DNA from: Burkholderia latens
GTDB lineage: Bacteria; Pseudomonadota; Gammaproteobacteria; Burkholderiales; Burkholderiaceae
Assembly (NCBI RefSeq): GCF_001718795.1
Contig: NZ_CP013438.1
Coordinates: 1,116,001 to 1,180,000, forward strand
Direction: 5' to 3'
DNA: 64,000 nucleotides
Each line of letters opens with the position of its first letter. Positions within the stretch are counted from its first letter, which is position 1. The notes beneath the pieces were generated by a model. It saw nothing but the letters and a program-made list of their open reading frames with translations, was not told the origin of the DNA and did not search any database. This document shows, in pieces, positions 53,749 through 62,318 of the stretch. The translations under genes were made by a program, and so were the position numbers.

Positions 53749-54392
53749 TCAGGGTACTCATCGCCGACGACCACGCACTCGTCAGGGACGGTCTGCGGCA
53801 CATCCTGCAAAACGCGAGCGGTTTCGAAGTCGTCGGAGAAGCGCAGGACAGTGCGTCGACGATCGCGCTCGTTCGCGCCAACGAAGCTCACGTGCTCGTG
53901 CTCGACCTGTCGATGCCCGGCCGCAACGGCGTCGAACTGATCAAGCAGATCAAGGACGAGAAACCGGGATTGCACATCCTCGTGCTGACGATGCACGCCG
54001 AGCAGCAATATGCGGTGCGTGCGTTCCGCGCCGGGGCCTCCGGCTACATGACCAAGGAAAGCGCGAGCGCGGAACTGGTCGCGGCCCTCACGAAAATCGC
54101 GGGCGGCGGCGTCTACGTGAGCCTGACCATGGCCGAGCAGTTCGCGCAGAGCCTGAACGAACCGACCGATCTGCTGCCGCACCAGCGGCTGTCGGACCGC
54201 GAGTTCGACGTATTTCGGCGCGTGACGAGCGGCGAGTCGATTTCCGAAATCGCGCAGGCGCTGTGCGTCAGCGTCAAGACCGTCAGCACGTACAAGACAC
54301 GGATCCTCGAAAAGATGCAGATGCCGAACGACACGGCGCTCGTGCGTTATGCAATGCGTCACAAGCTGTTCGACGACCCGGACGAGCTGTGA
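53745..54392 (+). CDS. NarL/FixJ-family response regulator
   Basis: 215 residues. Receiver domain with DDH at 8-10, Asp54 in VLDLSMPG and Lys in GYMTKES. The C-terminal LuxR-type helix-turn-helix is LSDREFDVFRRVTSGESISEIAQALCVSVKTVSTYKTRIL. Its ATG overlaps the kinase stop. Inferred targets include sites with the GTAGGAATC word found just downstream and near 59.0 kb. It may add a second input to the FNR-type control of this island, like DosR in mycobacteria. Confidence 0.94.
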   Translation: MIRVLIADDHALVRDGLRHILQNASGFEVVGEAQDSASTIALVRANEAHVLVLDLSMPGRNGVELIKQIKDEKPGLHILVLTMHAEQQYAVRAFRAGASGYMTKESASAELVAALTKIAGGGVYVSLTMAEQFAQSLNEPTDLLPHQRLSDREFDVFRRVTSGESISEIAQALCVSVKTVSTYKTRILEKMQMPNDTALVRYAMRHKLFDDPDEL

Positions 54393-54717
54393 CGGCGGCG
54401 GTGCCGGCGCTCGCGACAAGTCGCCGCATCTCTGTAGGAATCGCCCTACAAGACTTCCCTCTTCCCTACCGCAACTTCAATTCCGGCTGATTTTCTCGAG
54501 GCTGCGTGCCATCCATACTGCAGATCACGAAAAACAATTCAGCATGCTTCCCGGCGCAACGGCGACGGCTTCGTCGAGACCGGCATAACGGTCTACCGGC
54601 GCGTCCGGCCGGGCGTTCCCTTACACGAAGGCGGCAGAGACCAAGGCCGCCGGTACAACGGTCAGCGCGCTCCCCGCCCGACGGCGAACCGCAGCTGCCG
54701 CAACACTGGAGCCGATC
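54393..54717. other. Intergenic gap upstream of the FNR-type regulator
   Basis: 325 bp without a supported gene. It contains the perfect inverted repeat TGTAGG-aatcgc-CCTACA at 54433-54450. No FNR-type box was found, so autoregulation of the FNR-like gene is not indicated. Confidence 0.6.
54433..54450. promoter_or_regulatory. Inverted repeat, candidate response-regulator site
   Basis: TGTAGGAATCGCCCTACA has perfect 6-bp arms. The half GTAGGAATC recurs as an inverted pair at 59009-59044. It lies between the NarL-type regulator gene and the FNR-type gene; a terminator is unlikely because no T run follows. Confidence 0.45.
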
Positions 54718-55491
54718 ATGCAGTGCAATGCCGATGTCTCGACGGCCATGCCGTCACGCCCGTTCATCCCGCTGCATCCGGTTGCCTCCACGGACCAGCC
54801 GAAGCGCGCCGCGTCGCGCTGTTCGACCTGCGCGTTGCGTACCGTCTGCATGCCGACCGAGCTTTCCGCCGACGATTTCGCGCGCGTCGATGCGATGATC
54901 TGCACGACGCGTCACGTGCGGCGCGGCGAAACGCTGTTTCGCGCGGGCGATACGTTCAACAGCATCTACGCCGTCAGGACCGGATCGTTCAAGACCATCG
55001 TGATGCACCGCGACGGCGACGAGCAGATCACGGGGTTCCAGATCGTCGGCGAATCGCTGGGGCTCGATGGCGTGCATACCGGCCACCACAATGGCGACGC
55101 GATCGCGCTCGAGGACAGCACGGTCTGCATCATCCCGTTCGGCCAGCTCGAGCAGCTGTGCCGCGAAGTGCGAACGATGCAGCATCACGTGTATCAGATG
55201 ATGGGCGCCGAGATCGTCCGCGAATCGTCGCAGATGCTGCTGCTGGGCACGATGACCGCCGAGCAGCGCGTCGCCGCATTCCTGTTGAACCTGTCGGCGC
55301 GTTTCAAGGCGCGCGGTTACTCGGCCGCCGAGTTCGTGCTGCGGATGACGCGCGACGAGATCGGCGAATATCTCGGGATGAAGCTGGAAACGGTCAGCCG
55401 CATGCTGTCGAAGTTCCAGCACAAGGGGCTCGTCGCCGCGCAGGGCAAGCAGATCCGGATCGTCGATTCGGAAGGCCTGCGCAGCATCTGA
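54718..55491 (+). CDS. FNR/ANR-type oxygen-sensing transcription regulator
   Basis: 257 residues. Three N-terminal cysteines, C35-X2-C38-X5-C44, plus Cys137 in EDSTVCIIPF match the four ligands of the oxygen-labile [4Fe-4S] cluster of FNR. The sensor beta-roll (about 55-150) and dimer helix are followed by the winged helix with recognition residues E224, S227 and R228 in LETVSRMLSKFQ, the FNR pattern that reads TTGAT. TGGAG precedes the ATG. It is the best candidate to bind the 17 boxes in this window, though a genomic ANR elsewhere could share them. Confidence 0.94.
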   Translation: MQCNADVSTAMPSRPFIPLHPVASTDQPKRAASRCSTCALRTVCMPTELSADDFARVDAMICTTRHVRRGETLFRAGDTFNSIYAVRTGSFKTIVMHRDGDEQITGFQIVGESLGLDGVHTGHHNGDAIALEDSTVCIIPFGQLEQLCREVRTMQHHVYQMMGAEIVRESSQMLLLGTMTAEQRVAAFLLNLSARFKARGYSAAEFVLRMTRDEIGEYLGMKLETVSRMLSKFQHKGLVAAQGKQIRIVDSEGLRSI

Positions 55492-55516
55492 CGATGGCGC
55501 GCGGCCGCCGCGGGGG

Positions 55517-56506
55517 TCAGCCGCGCATGCTCAGCACGGCGGCGCCCGACACGCGCCCGCCGCGCAAGTCGTCGAGCGCCCGGTTCGCATCGGTCAGCGC
55601 ATAGCGCACAGCCTCGACACGCAGCGGCATCGCCGCGGCGATCCGCATGAACTCGGCCGCATCCGCACGCGTCAGGTTCGCGACCGACGCGATGCGGCGT
55701 TCGCCCCACAGCCACGCGTACGGAAACCCCGGGATGTCGGTCATGTGAATCCCGCCGCACACGACGATTCCGCCCTTGTCCAGCGCGCGCAGCGCGGCCG
55801 GCACCAGCGCACCCGCCGGCGCGAAGATCAGCGCGGCATCGACAGGCGTCGGCGGCGTTTCATCGCTGCCGCCCGCCCATGCCGCGCCCAGCGACAGCGC
55901 GAGTTGCTGCGCCGCGACGTCGCCGGGCTTCGTCAGCGCAAACACGTCGCGCCCTTCGCGATGCGCGACCTGCGCGACCAGATGCGCAGCCGCCCCGAAG
56001 CCGTAGATGCCGATGCGGCGCGCATCGCCCGCCATGCGCAGGGTTCGATAGCCGATCAGCCCGGCGCACAGCAGCGGCGCGGCCTCCAGATCGGAATAGC
56101 GCTGCGGCAGGTGCACGCAATACCGATGGTCGGCGACGGTGCACTCGGCATAGCCTCCGTCGATCGTGTAGCCGGTGAAGCCGGGGCTGTCGCACAGATT
56201 CTCGCGGCCGGACCGGCAATACGCGCAATGTCCGCACGTCGAGCCAAGCCATGGAACGCCCACGCGATCGCCGGCCGCGAAGCCCGTCACGCCTTCACCG
56301 ACCCGGCGCACCGTTCCGACGATCTCGTGCCCGGGAATCAGCGGCCGCTTCGGATGCGCGAGTTCGCCGTCGACGACGTGGAGATCGGTCCGGCATACGC
56401 CGCACGCATGCACGTCGATCAGTAGCTGACCCGCCGCAGGGGACGGGTCCGGCACTTGCGTTGCGCGCAACGCCGGTGTCGTGCCGTCGAACATCATCGC
56501 AAGCAT
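55517..56506 (-). CDS. Zinc-dependent alcohol dehydrogenase family protein (AdhA-like)
   Basis: 329 residues from ATG 56506 (GGGGAGG upstream). Catalytic zinc in HACGVCRTDLHVVDGEL and IPGHEIVGTV; structural zinc CGHCAYCRSGRENLC; glycine-rich GIYGFGAAAHLVAQVA. The short proline-rich N-terminus and Cys-rich loop fit bacterial AdhA/AdhP ethanol dehydrogenases, giving a second fermentative alcohol dehydrogenase besides the one in the PHB operon. An FNR box lies 88 bp upstream. Confidence 0.9.
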   Translation of the reverse strand: MLAMMFDGTTPALRATQVPDPSPAAGQLLIDVHACGVCRTDLHVVDGELAHPKRPLIPGHEIVGTVRRVGEGVTGFAAGDRVGVPWLGSTCGHCAYCRSGRENLCDSPGFTGYTIDGGYAECTVADHRYCVHLPQRYSDLEAAPLLCAGLIGYRTLRMAGDARRIGIYGFGAAAHLVAQVAHREGRDVFALTKPGDVAAQQLALSLGAAWAGGSDETPPTPVDAALIFAPAGALVPAALRALDKGGIVVCGGIHMTDIPGFPYAWLWGERRIASVANLTRADAAEFMRIAAAMPLRVEAVRYALTDANRALDDLRGGRVSGAAVLSMRG

Positions 56507-56593
56507 GCTTGCCTCCCCGTGCGATCGTCTTCGCAAGCTTCGTCAAGGTTAGTCGCAGCACGCCGGCGCGTGCACCGCCCGCCAAACAGGCGC

Positions 56594-56607
56594 TTGATGT
56601 GGGTCAA
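56594..56607. promoter_or_regulatory. FNR/ANR box between adh and the nitroreductase operon
   Basis: TTGAT-gtgg-GTCAA lies 88 bp before the leftward alcohol dehydrogenase and 73 bp before the rightward nitroreductase. Confidence 0.8.
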
Positions 56608-56679
56608 CGGCCGCCGCACGGTTGCTGACACGATGAAGGGGCTTGATGCCGCCAGTGCGGCGCCCCTGGAGACGATCAA

Positions 56680-57687
56680 ATGATAGCCGTTCCCCCGCTT
56701 GCCGCCAGCGCCGATCGCGACCGGCTCCTGAGGTCGCTGCTGAGCTATGCGGTGCTGGCTCCATCGAGCCACAATTCGCAGCCGTGGCGATTCGTCGTCG
56801 ACGGCGCCACGATCTCGGTCTTCGCCGACCGCGTTCGCGCGTTGCCCGTGGTCGACCCGTACGACCGCGAGCTGATCATCAGTTGCGGCGCGGCGTTGCT
56901 CAATCTGCGCGTGGCGCTCGATCACGCCGGGCTCGCGTACACGATCAGCACGTTTCCTTCGGAGGTCGACCCCGACCTGCTTGCGCTGGTCCGGGTCTGC
57001 GACGACGGCTATTCCGATGCCGCCCTCGGCGCGTTGTTCGATGCGATCGCGGAACGGGTCACGACGCGCGCGCCATTCGAAGCGACGGCCGTACCCGACG
57101 ACGTCCAGCGGGATCTGATTGCCGCCGGCGTCGCGGAAGGCGCCGACATCGCGTGTGTCGACTCGATCGCGCACCGCGCGCGCGTCGCCGAGCTGGTCGC
57201 GCAGGCCGATCGTCAGCAGTTCGCGGATCCGCGTTTCCGGCGCGAGCTCGCGAGCTGGATCGATCCGCGCCGGCGCGACGACGGCATGCCGGCATTTGCG
57301 GCCGGCGTGCCCGCGTTGCTGGACTTCTCGGCGCCGATCGTCACGACGGCGGTGCGGACCTTCGATCTCGGCAACGGGCTGGCCGCGCTGCATCATCAGC
57401 TCGTCGGCGCGTCGCCGTTGATCGTTTGCATCGCGACGGTGCGCGACGATCGCGAAGCATGGCTCGCCGCCGGCCAGGCGCTCGAGCGGATCCTGCTCGT
57501 CGCCGCGCGCGCGGGCTATACCGCGTCGTATCTGAACCAGCCGATCGAGACGGCCGGGTTGCGTGCGCACCTGTGCCACATGCTCGGGCTGCGCGGCGAA
57601 CCGCAGTTGCTGCTGCGCGTCGGACGCGGCCCGCATACGCCGCATTCGCGTCGGCGCCCGCTCGATGAAGTGGTCTCCTTCTCCTGA
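56680..57687 (+). CDS. Acg-like FMN-binding nitroreductase family protein
   Basis: 335 residues with the double nitroreductase layout of mycobacterial Acg/Rv2032. The N-terminal LLSYAVLAPSSHNSQPWRFVVD holds FMN-contact residues, and the second half (LERILLVAARAGYTASYLNQPIE, LRGEPQLLLRVGRG) completes the fused dimer. Acg proteins may sequester FMN rather than reduce nitro compounds. The gene is downstream of an FNR box and followed by a cytochrome c gene 25 bp later. Confidence 0.88.
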   Translation: MIAVPPLAASADRDRLLRSLLSYAVLAPSSHNSQPWRFVVDGATISVFADRVRALPVVDPYDRELIISCGAALLNLRVALDHAGLAYTISTFPSEVDPDLLALVRVCDDGYSDAALGALFDAIAERVTTRAPFEATAVPDDVQRDLIAAGVAEGADIACVDSIAHRARVAELVAQADRQQFADPRFRRELASWIDPRRRDDGMPAFAAGVPALLDFSAPIVTTAVRTFDLGNGLAALHHQLVGASPLIVCIATVRDDREAWLAAGQALERILLVAARAGYTASYLNQPIETAGLRAHLCHMLGLRGEPQLLLRVGRGPHTPHSRRRPLDEVVSFS

Positions 57688-57712
57688 TTCCGATCCGCAC
57701 GAGGATATCGCC

Positions 57713-58048
57713 ATGACAATCATGCGCCGCGCCGCCCTTTGCGCGATTGCCGCGACAGCACGCATCGCCGCCGCGCAGGCGCCCGCGCCCGAGCCGACCG
57801 AACTCGTCGACGCGCAGCACTGCATGTTCTGCCATACCCAGGACATGACGTTCCTCGGACCGTCGTTCCACGACATCGCCGCGCGCTATCGCGGCGATCC
57901 GGACGCGCCTGCGGCACTGGAGCGCAAGCTGCGCATCGGCGGCCCCGCGCATTGGGGCGACACGCCGATGCCGCCCGCGCTCGAGCGTGGTGGCCCGTTG
58001 TCAGCGCAAGAAGCGCATCGGCTCGTCCGGTGGGTGTTGAGCCAGTAA
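57713..58048 (+). CDS. Small mono-haem cytochrome c
   Basis: 111 residues with a signal peptide (MRRAALCAIAATARIAAAQA) and the haem site CMFCH, with a C-terminal Met in GDTPMPPALERGG as the sixth ligand. Size and the pattern LGPSFHDIAARYRGD fit the cytochrome c551/c552 class. The start at 57713 is chosen because upstream starts give a non-exported leader. Cotranscribed with the Acg-like gene. Confidence 0.9.
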   Translation: MTIMRRAALCAIAATARIAAAQAPAPEPTELVDAQHCMFCHTQDMTFLGPSFHDIAARYRGDPDAPAALERKLRIGGPAHWGDTPMPPALERGGPLSAQEAHRLVRWVLSQ

Positions 58049-58070
58049 CCGGCACGCGTTGCTTCCGCAC

Positions 58071-59012
58071 ATGTCGACCACGATCAAACCGGCGCCTGCC
58101 GGCAACGCGAAGCGCACGAGCGGCATCCGGCGCATCGGAAGGCGCACGCGACGCGTCGCCACGCGTGTGAATCGCCGCGCAGTCGACGACGACGCGGCGA
58201 CGCTGCAGCGCGCGAGCATGCGCGGCATCCGGCTGCAGCTTGACTACTGGAAAGCCGAGGAGCGGCTGCAGACCGAACGCATCGGCCATGCGGTCGTGAT
58301 CTACGGCAGCACGCGCGTCGTTGCGCCCGCGGTCGCGAACGCGCGCCTGGATGAAGCGAACCGTCTGCTCGCCGAACGCCCGCACGACGCGAGCCGGCGT
58401 CGCGCCGTCACGATCGCCAGCCGGCTCGTCGAGCACAGCGTGTACTACCGGGTAGCGCGCGAATTCGGACGAATCGTCGCGCATGCGGACCGGTGCACGC
58501 GCAACGCGCGGCTCGCGATCGTGACCGGCGGCGGCCCCGGCATCATGGAGGCGGCCAATCGCGGCGCGTACGAGCGCGGCGCACCCAGCATCGGATTCAA
58601 TATCGAACTGCCGCGGGAGCAGGCGCCGAATCCGTACATCACGCCGGCGCTGTGCTTCCGGTTCCACTATTTCGCGATCCGCAAGCTGCACTTGCTGGAG
58701 CGCGCGAAGGCGGCGGTGTTCTTTCCGGGCGGATACGGCACGTGCGACGAGCTGTTCGAGGTGCTGACGCTGCTGCAGACGCGAAAGATCGCGCCGCTGC
58801 CGGTGATCCTCGTCGGCGAGGCATACTGGCGCCGTGCGCTCGATCTTGCGTTTCTCGCGGACGAAGGAATGATCGATCGCCGCGACCTGGAACTGTTCAC
58901 GTATTGCGAATCCGCCGTCCAAATCTGGCAAGCGATCGGAAGCTGGTATGCGCGGCGCCGGGAACGCGGGCCGGCGCGCTGCCGTGCGTCCGCAAAGTCG
59001 CGTACGGTGTAG
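58071..59012 (+). CDS. LOG-family protein (cytokinin-activating/nucleotide phosphoribohydrolase-like)
   Basis: 313 residues from ATG 58071. The core has IVTGGGPGIMEAANRGAYE and PGGYGTCDELFEVL, the two nucleotide-binding motifs of LOG/YgdH proteins that split N6-modified AMP or other nucleotides. A basic N-terminal extension of about 60 residues (RRIGRRTRRVATRVNRRA) and a basic tail are unusual for small LOG proteins and resemble the longer PpnN-type forms. Follows the cytochrome c gene by 22 bp. Confidence 0.88.
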   Translation: MSTTIKPAPAGNAKRTSGIRRIGRRTRRVATRVNRRAVDDDAATLQRASMRGIRLQLDYWKAEERLQTERIGHAVVIYGSTRVVAPAVANARLDEANRLLAERPHDASRRRAVTIASRLVEHSVYYRVAREFGRIVAHADRCTRNARLAIVTGGGPGIMEAANRGAYERGAPSIGFNIELPREQAPNPYITPALCFRFHYFAIRKLHLLERAKAAVFFPGGYGTCDELFEVLTLLQTRKIAPLPVILVGEAYWRRALDLAFLADEGMIDRRDLELFTYCESAVQIWQAIGSWYARRRERGPARCRASAKSRTV

Positions 59013-59044
59013 GAATCCGCCGACGGCACGCTCGCGATTCCTAC
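59009..59044. promoter_or_regulatory. Inverted repeat GTAGGAATC / GATTCCTAC
   Basis: GTAGGAATC (59009-59017) and GATTCCTAC (59036-59044) form perfect 9-bp arms with an 18-bp spacer, starting within the LOG gene stop. The same GTAGGAATC is at 54434-54442. It lies 107 bp before the next small gene. It is either a regulator site or a hairpin. Confidence 0.45.
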
Positions 59045-59150
59045 CTCGACTTCGGGGCCGGCTGATTGAAACGCCGGCCCGCGCCGACGATACTGAAATC
59101 ACGGATTCCGGCCGCCCGGCCCCGATCGCAATACAACGAGGAGACACGCC

Positions 59151-59378
59151 ATGTCATACGTCGACTATCGTTCCGACCCGGGGATGCCTGCGGCCACGTC
59201 GGACACCACCCTGCTCGACACCGTGGCCCTCGTCGCACTCGCGCGCGATGCCGGCATGCTGGTGACGCTGGACGCGCAGATCGGACGCGAGCGGTACGAA
59301 AGCGTGACCGGATCGATCGCCACGCTCGCACGCTTCGCGCAGGCGCTGCAACTCGCAACGGCGCTGGCGAGATCGTAA
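59151..59378 (+). CDS. Small hypothetical protein
   Basis: 75 residues with GAGGAG 8 bp before the ATG. An acidic N-terminus (MSYVDYRSDPGMPAATSDTT) and two alanine-rich helices follow. No membrane segment, signal peptide or recognised family. Codon use is like its neighbours. It may be a low-oxygen accessory protein. Confidence 0.6.
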   Translation: MSYVDYRSDPGMPAATSDTTLLDTVALVALARDAGMLVTLDAQIGRERYESVTGSIATLARFAQALQLATALARS

Positions 59379-59415
59379 GGCGGGCGCGACGCACGCCGCC
59401 GTTGCGGATCGCAAT

Positions 59416-59655
59416 TCACACGGTAAACGTGTTCGACTTCTTCATCTCGACCCACGTCATCCCGATGCGGAGCGCGTCGAGGGCGGCGTCGCGCTCGGTC
59501 GCATGCACGGTGCTTCGACAGAACGTTCGATCGCAGACGGCGCCCGGCGATTCAAGCACGACGTGAATGCGGCTGCGGAAGCCGCCCGTTTCGGCCGCGG
59601 CCGTTTCGATCGCGACCGACCAGTCCGTATCGTGAAGCTCTCCTGACACTGTCAT
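59416..59655 (-). CDS. Small hypothetical protein
   Basis: 79 residues from ATG 59655, with GGGAGG upstream. The sequence (MTVSGELHDTDWSVAIETAA; VCDRTFCRSTVHATERDAAL) predicts a small alpha/beta protein with two cysteines; no family recognised. It lies 51 bp after the BON gene in the same direction and may be cotranscribed with it. Confidence 0.65.
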   Translation of the reverse strand: MTVSGELHDTDWSVAIETAAAETGGFRSRIHVVLESPGAVCDRTFCRSTVHATERDAALDALRIGMTWVEMKKSNTFTV

Positions 59656-59706
59656 CCGACTGTCCTCCCGGATCGCGGCGGGCCGCACATCCGCCATCCA
59701 TCCGCC

Positions 59707-60357
59707 TTACTCGACCACCAGATCGTCGACGACGGCGCGCACGCCGCGCGCCGACCACGCAGCGCCGCGCACGGCCTTGCGTTCGGAAAACGAGCCGACC
59801 TTGCCGGATAGCCGCACGGTGCCGTCGTGCACGTCGATCGCGATGTGCCTGGCCTCGCGCTCGGCGTGGCGCATGATCGCACGCTTGATGCTGGCGCCGA
59901 TGTCGTCGGAACCGAGCGTCCCCTGCACCGCGATGTGGTCGGTCACGCCTGTCACGCTACGCATCTGCGAGATCGCGCGCACGGCGAGATGGCTCTGGTA
60001 TGCCCAGTCGACCTTGCCCGACAACGTGATCCAGCCGCGCTCCACCTGCACCTTGACCGCGTCGTCGTCCAGGCCGGACGTCCAGTGCAGCACGGAATGC
60101 ACCGCCTTCGCGATGTCCTCGTCGGTGCGGACGTCGTCGTCCGGCAGATGCACGGTCATGTCGACGACGACCGCCCTGACGCCCCCGACACGGTTCGCCG
60201 CGCGCTCGATCGCGAGCTTTTCCGCATAGCTCGGCGGGTGCCCCGAGAGCGTCACGATCCGGTCGGCGACTTCGACGCCGATGCGGGTTGCATCGATCGC
60301 CGGGTCGGACTCGAGTTCATCCTGGACGTCCTGCTTCAACTGCTTGTCGGTTTTCAT
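59707..60357 (-). CDS. Triple BON-domain protein (paralogue)
   Basis: 216 residues from ATG 60357, with three BON domains (about 5-70, 75-145, 150-216). Repeated strands are DRIVTLSGHPPSY, GWITLSGKVDWAY and GTVRLSGKVGSF. No signal peptide. The N-terminus MKTDKQLKQDVQDELESDPA is clearly related to the BON gene at 32412. An FNR-like box is 77 bp upstream. Confidence 0.9.
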   Translation of the reverse strand: MKTDKQLKQDVQDELESDPAIDATRIGVEVADRIVTLSGHPPSYAEKLAIERAANRVGGVRAVVVDMTVHLPDDDVRTDEDIAKAVHSVLHWTSGLDDDAVKVQVERGWITLSGKVDWAYQSHLAVRAISQMRSVTGVTDHIAVQGTLGSDDIGASIKRAIMRHAEREARHIAIDVHDGTVRLSGKVGSFSERKAVRGAAWSARGVRAVVDDLVVE

Positions 60358-60433
60358 CGTCTGCTCTCCTGTGAGCCTCGGTACGCGTGTCCGCCGCATA
60401 CGGCCAGCTTTGCACGGCCGCGTCCCGCGACCG

Positions 60434-60447
60434 CTGACGCAGGTCAA
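60434..60447 (-). promoter_or_regulatory. FNR/ANR-like box upstream of the second BON gene
   Basis: CTGAC-gcag-GTCAA has one change from the palindrome and lies 77 bp before the start at 60357. Confidence 0.6.
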
Positions 60448-60625
60448 CGGATGCCATTGCACCGCACCGTGCGGCACGACGCTGCAGCGCTTGCCTGACG
60501 GCGGCCCTGACGATGCGCCGCGACCGCTGCGACACCATCAATGGAACGGCGCGCGAATCGTGCCGCGCGCCGGAATCCGGCCGACGGGCAACGCGTGCGC
60601 GCGTCGCGCAATGCCCGCCGTGCGG

Positions 60626-61060
60626 TCAGCTGATCGGGAGCTTCTTCTGCCCGACCGGCGCCTTCTTCGGCAACGTCAGCGACAGCACGCCGTCCACATA
60701 CGCGGCCGTCGCATTCGTATCGTCGATTTCGCCGGACAGCGAGAACGAACGGCTGATCGCGCCGCTGTAGCGCTCGCGCCGGATCACGCGCTCGCCGTCC
60801 TTCCGTTCGTTGCTGCGTTCGACCTTCGCGTTGATCGAAACCGTATTCCCGGCCACCTGTACGTCGATGTCGTCCTTCGCGACGCCGGGCAGTTCAGCTT
60901 TGACCGTATACGCGTTGTCGTTCTCGGTGACGTCGATCTTCATCGACGCAAGATCCGGCTCGTCGGCGAGCGTCATGCCGCGCAGCGGCCTGAACAGCCC
61001 CTGAAACAGGTCAGACACGGGCTCGATCGAAAACGGATCGTAACGCGACAAGTTGCTCAT
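60626..61060 (-). CDS. Small heat-shock protein Hsp20/alpha-crystallin family
   Basis: 144 residues from ATG 61060 (AAGGAG upstream). The N-terminus FSIEPVSDLFQGLFRPLRGM is followed by the alpha-crystallin domain (KIDVTENDNAYTVKAELPGVAKDDIDVQ, RRERYSGAISRSFSLSGEID) and the GVLSLTLPK end. It holds unfolding proteins for later refolding. An FNR box 151 bp upstream fits induction at low oxygen, like HspX of mycobacteria. Confidence 0.94.
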   Translation of the reverse strand: MSNLSRYDPFSIEPVSDLFQGLFRPLRGMTLADEPDLASMKIDVTENDNAYTVKAELPGVAKDDIDVQVAGNTVSINAKVERSNERKDGERVIRRERYSGAISRSFSLSGEIDDTNATAAYVDGVLSLTLPKKAPVGQKKLPIS

Positions 61061-61210
61061 GGTTCGCACTCCTTCGACAATTGACGTGCGGCCTGCACCG
61101 TCGTCCCGGCAGCATCGCCGCGATGAAGAACGCGTCGCGCGGCACGACCGGCCGCGCGCCGGACGATTGATCGTTCAGGCATCAGCGTACGCGCCTGGTC
61201 CTGCACCTGC

Positions 61211-61224
61211 TTGACGCGTGTCAA
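61211..61224 (-). promoter_or_regulatory. FNR/ANR box upstream of hsp20
   Basis: TTGAC-gcgt-GTCAA is a perfect palindrome, 151 bp before the hsp20 start and just downstream of the DUF1488 gene. Confidence 0.75.
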
Positions 61225-61237
61225 ATGACGACGGCGC

Positions 61238-61513
61238 TCACGCGCAGAACCGGAAATAGCCGCTGTGCAGCACGATCGGCCGCCCGCCGACTTCCTCGAG
61301 CAGGCAGCGTGCGGCCTGTTCGATGGCGGCACGATGATGCGCAAACGCATCGACCAGATCCTGCTCGCGCGACGACATCGCGCGGAAGTGATCTTCCAGC
61401 GCTTCGGCGGTGATCGCGCATCGCACGCGACGCCCGTCGACGAGCGCCGGAAAACTCAGTGCGGGATCGAAGCCGCGATAGGTGGGCGGCTCGAACGGAA
61501 ACGATATTTGCAT
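61238..61513 (-). CDS. DUF1488-like small protein
   Basis: 91 residues from ATG 61513. It contains FPALVDGRRVRCAITAEALEDHF and the helical end YFRFCA common to DUF1488 proteins of Burkholderia and other proteobacteria, often found next to stress genes. No signal peptide. It lies 104 bp after the usp gene on the same strand, and its function is unknown. Confidence 0.75.
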   Translation of the reverse strand: MQISFPFEPPTYRGFDPALSFPALVDGRRVRCAITAEALEDHFRAMSSREQDLVDAFAHHRAAIEQAARCLLEEVGGRPIVLHSGYFRFCA

Positions 61514-61617
61514 GATGGTGACCTGAACTCGAAGTCGATCGGCCGCGCGCGACAACCCGCTCGGCGCACGGCGCGTGTTGCCTGGTATCCCGCGCGATCC
61601 TCGCGTGGACGGCGCGA

Positions 61618-62088
61618 TCAGGCCGCCACGGTCGCGGGTGCGGAGCCTTCGTCTCGCACGAGCAGTACCGGGCACGCGGATTCGCGCAAATAGCGTTCGG
61701 CCACGCTGCCGAGGAGCATGCGCCGAACGCCGCGCCGGCCGTGTGTACCGGTCACGGCGAGATCGATCGAACGATCGTCGACATAGCGCCGCAGCCGCTC
61801 CACCACGTCCTCGCCGATCCGGGTTTCGACGAGCTCGGTCTCGCCGTTCACGCCGGCTTGCGAGATCGCCCGGTCAGCGCCGCGCAGGATCGTCTTGCCG
61901 TGGTGCCGGATCTGTTCGAGCAGCGCGTCCGGCTCCATGCGTCCGCCGTAAGCAAAGAGGATGGATTTGTCGACGACGAACACCGCGAATAGCCGCGCGC
62001 GACACGCTCGGGCCATGTTCAGCCCTTCGTCGAGCGCCTTCAGCGACGAAGGGCTGCCGTCTACTGCAACCATGATGTTCGTGTACAT
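61618..62088 (-). CDS. Universal stress protein, single domain
   Basis: 156 residues from ATG 62088, beginning MYTNIMVAVDGSPSSLKALD, with ATP motif [22 protein letters not shown]. It is the sixth Usp gene in the window. An FNR box lies 79 bp upstream, in the divergent gap with the phosphotransferase gene. Confidence 0.93.
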   Translation of the reverse strand: MYTNIMVAVDGSPSSLKALDEGLNMARACRARLFAVFVVDKSILFAYGGRMEPDALLEQIRHHGKTILRGADRAISQAGVNGETELVETRIGEDVVERLRRYVDDRSIDLAVTGTHGRRGVRRMLLGSVAERYLRESACPVLLVRDEGSAPATVAA

Positions 62089-62166
62089 ACCGACCTCACT
62101 CGATGACCGGACGCGCCGGCGGCGTTCGAATATGCTTCCATCATCGGTGCTGGCGACGCGTCGTCG

Positions 62167-62180
62167 TTGACCGGCGTCAA
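62167..62180. promoter_or_regulatory. FNR/ANR box between usp and the phosphotransferase gene
   Basis: TTGAC-cggc-GTCAA is a perfect palindrome, 79 bp before the usp gene and 139 bp before the rightward gene. Confidence 0.78.
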
Positions 62181-62318
62181 CGCCGATGCATCGGCATGCG
62201 ATAGCCTCGAGATCGAACAACGACTACCGCGCTAGCCGCGCGCCCGGCGCCCGCTGCGTCACGTGCAGCGCCGGCACGCGGCATCGACGCGTGACGCCGC
62301 GCGCATCCATCGACCAGC

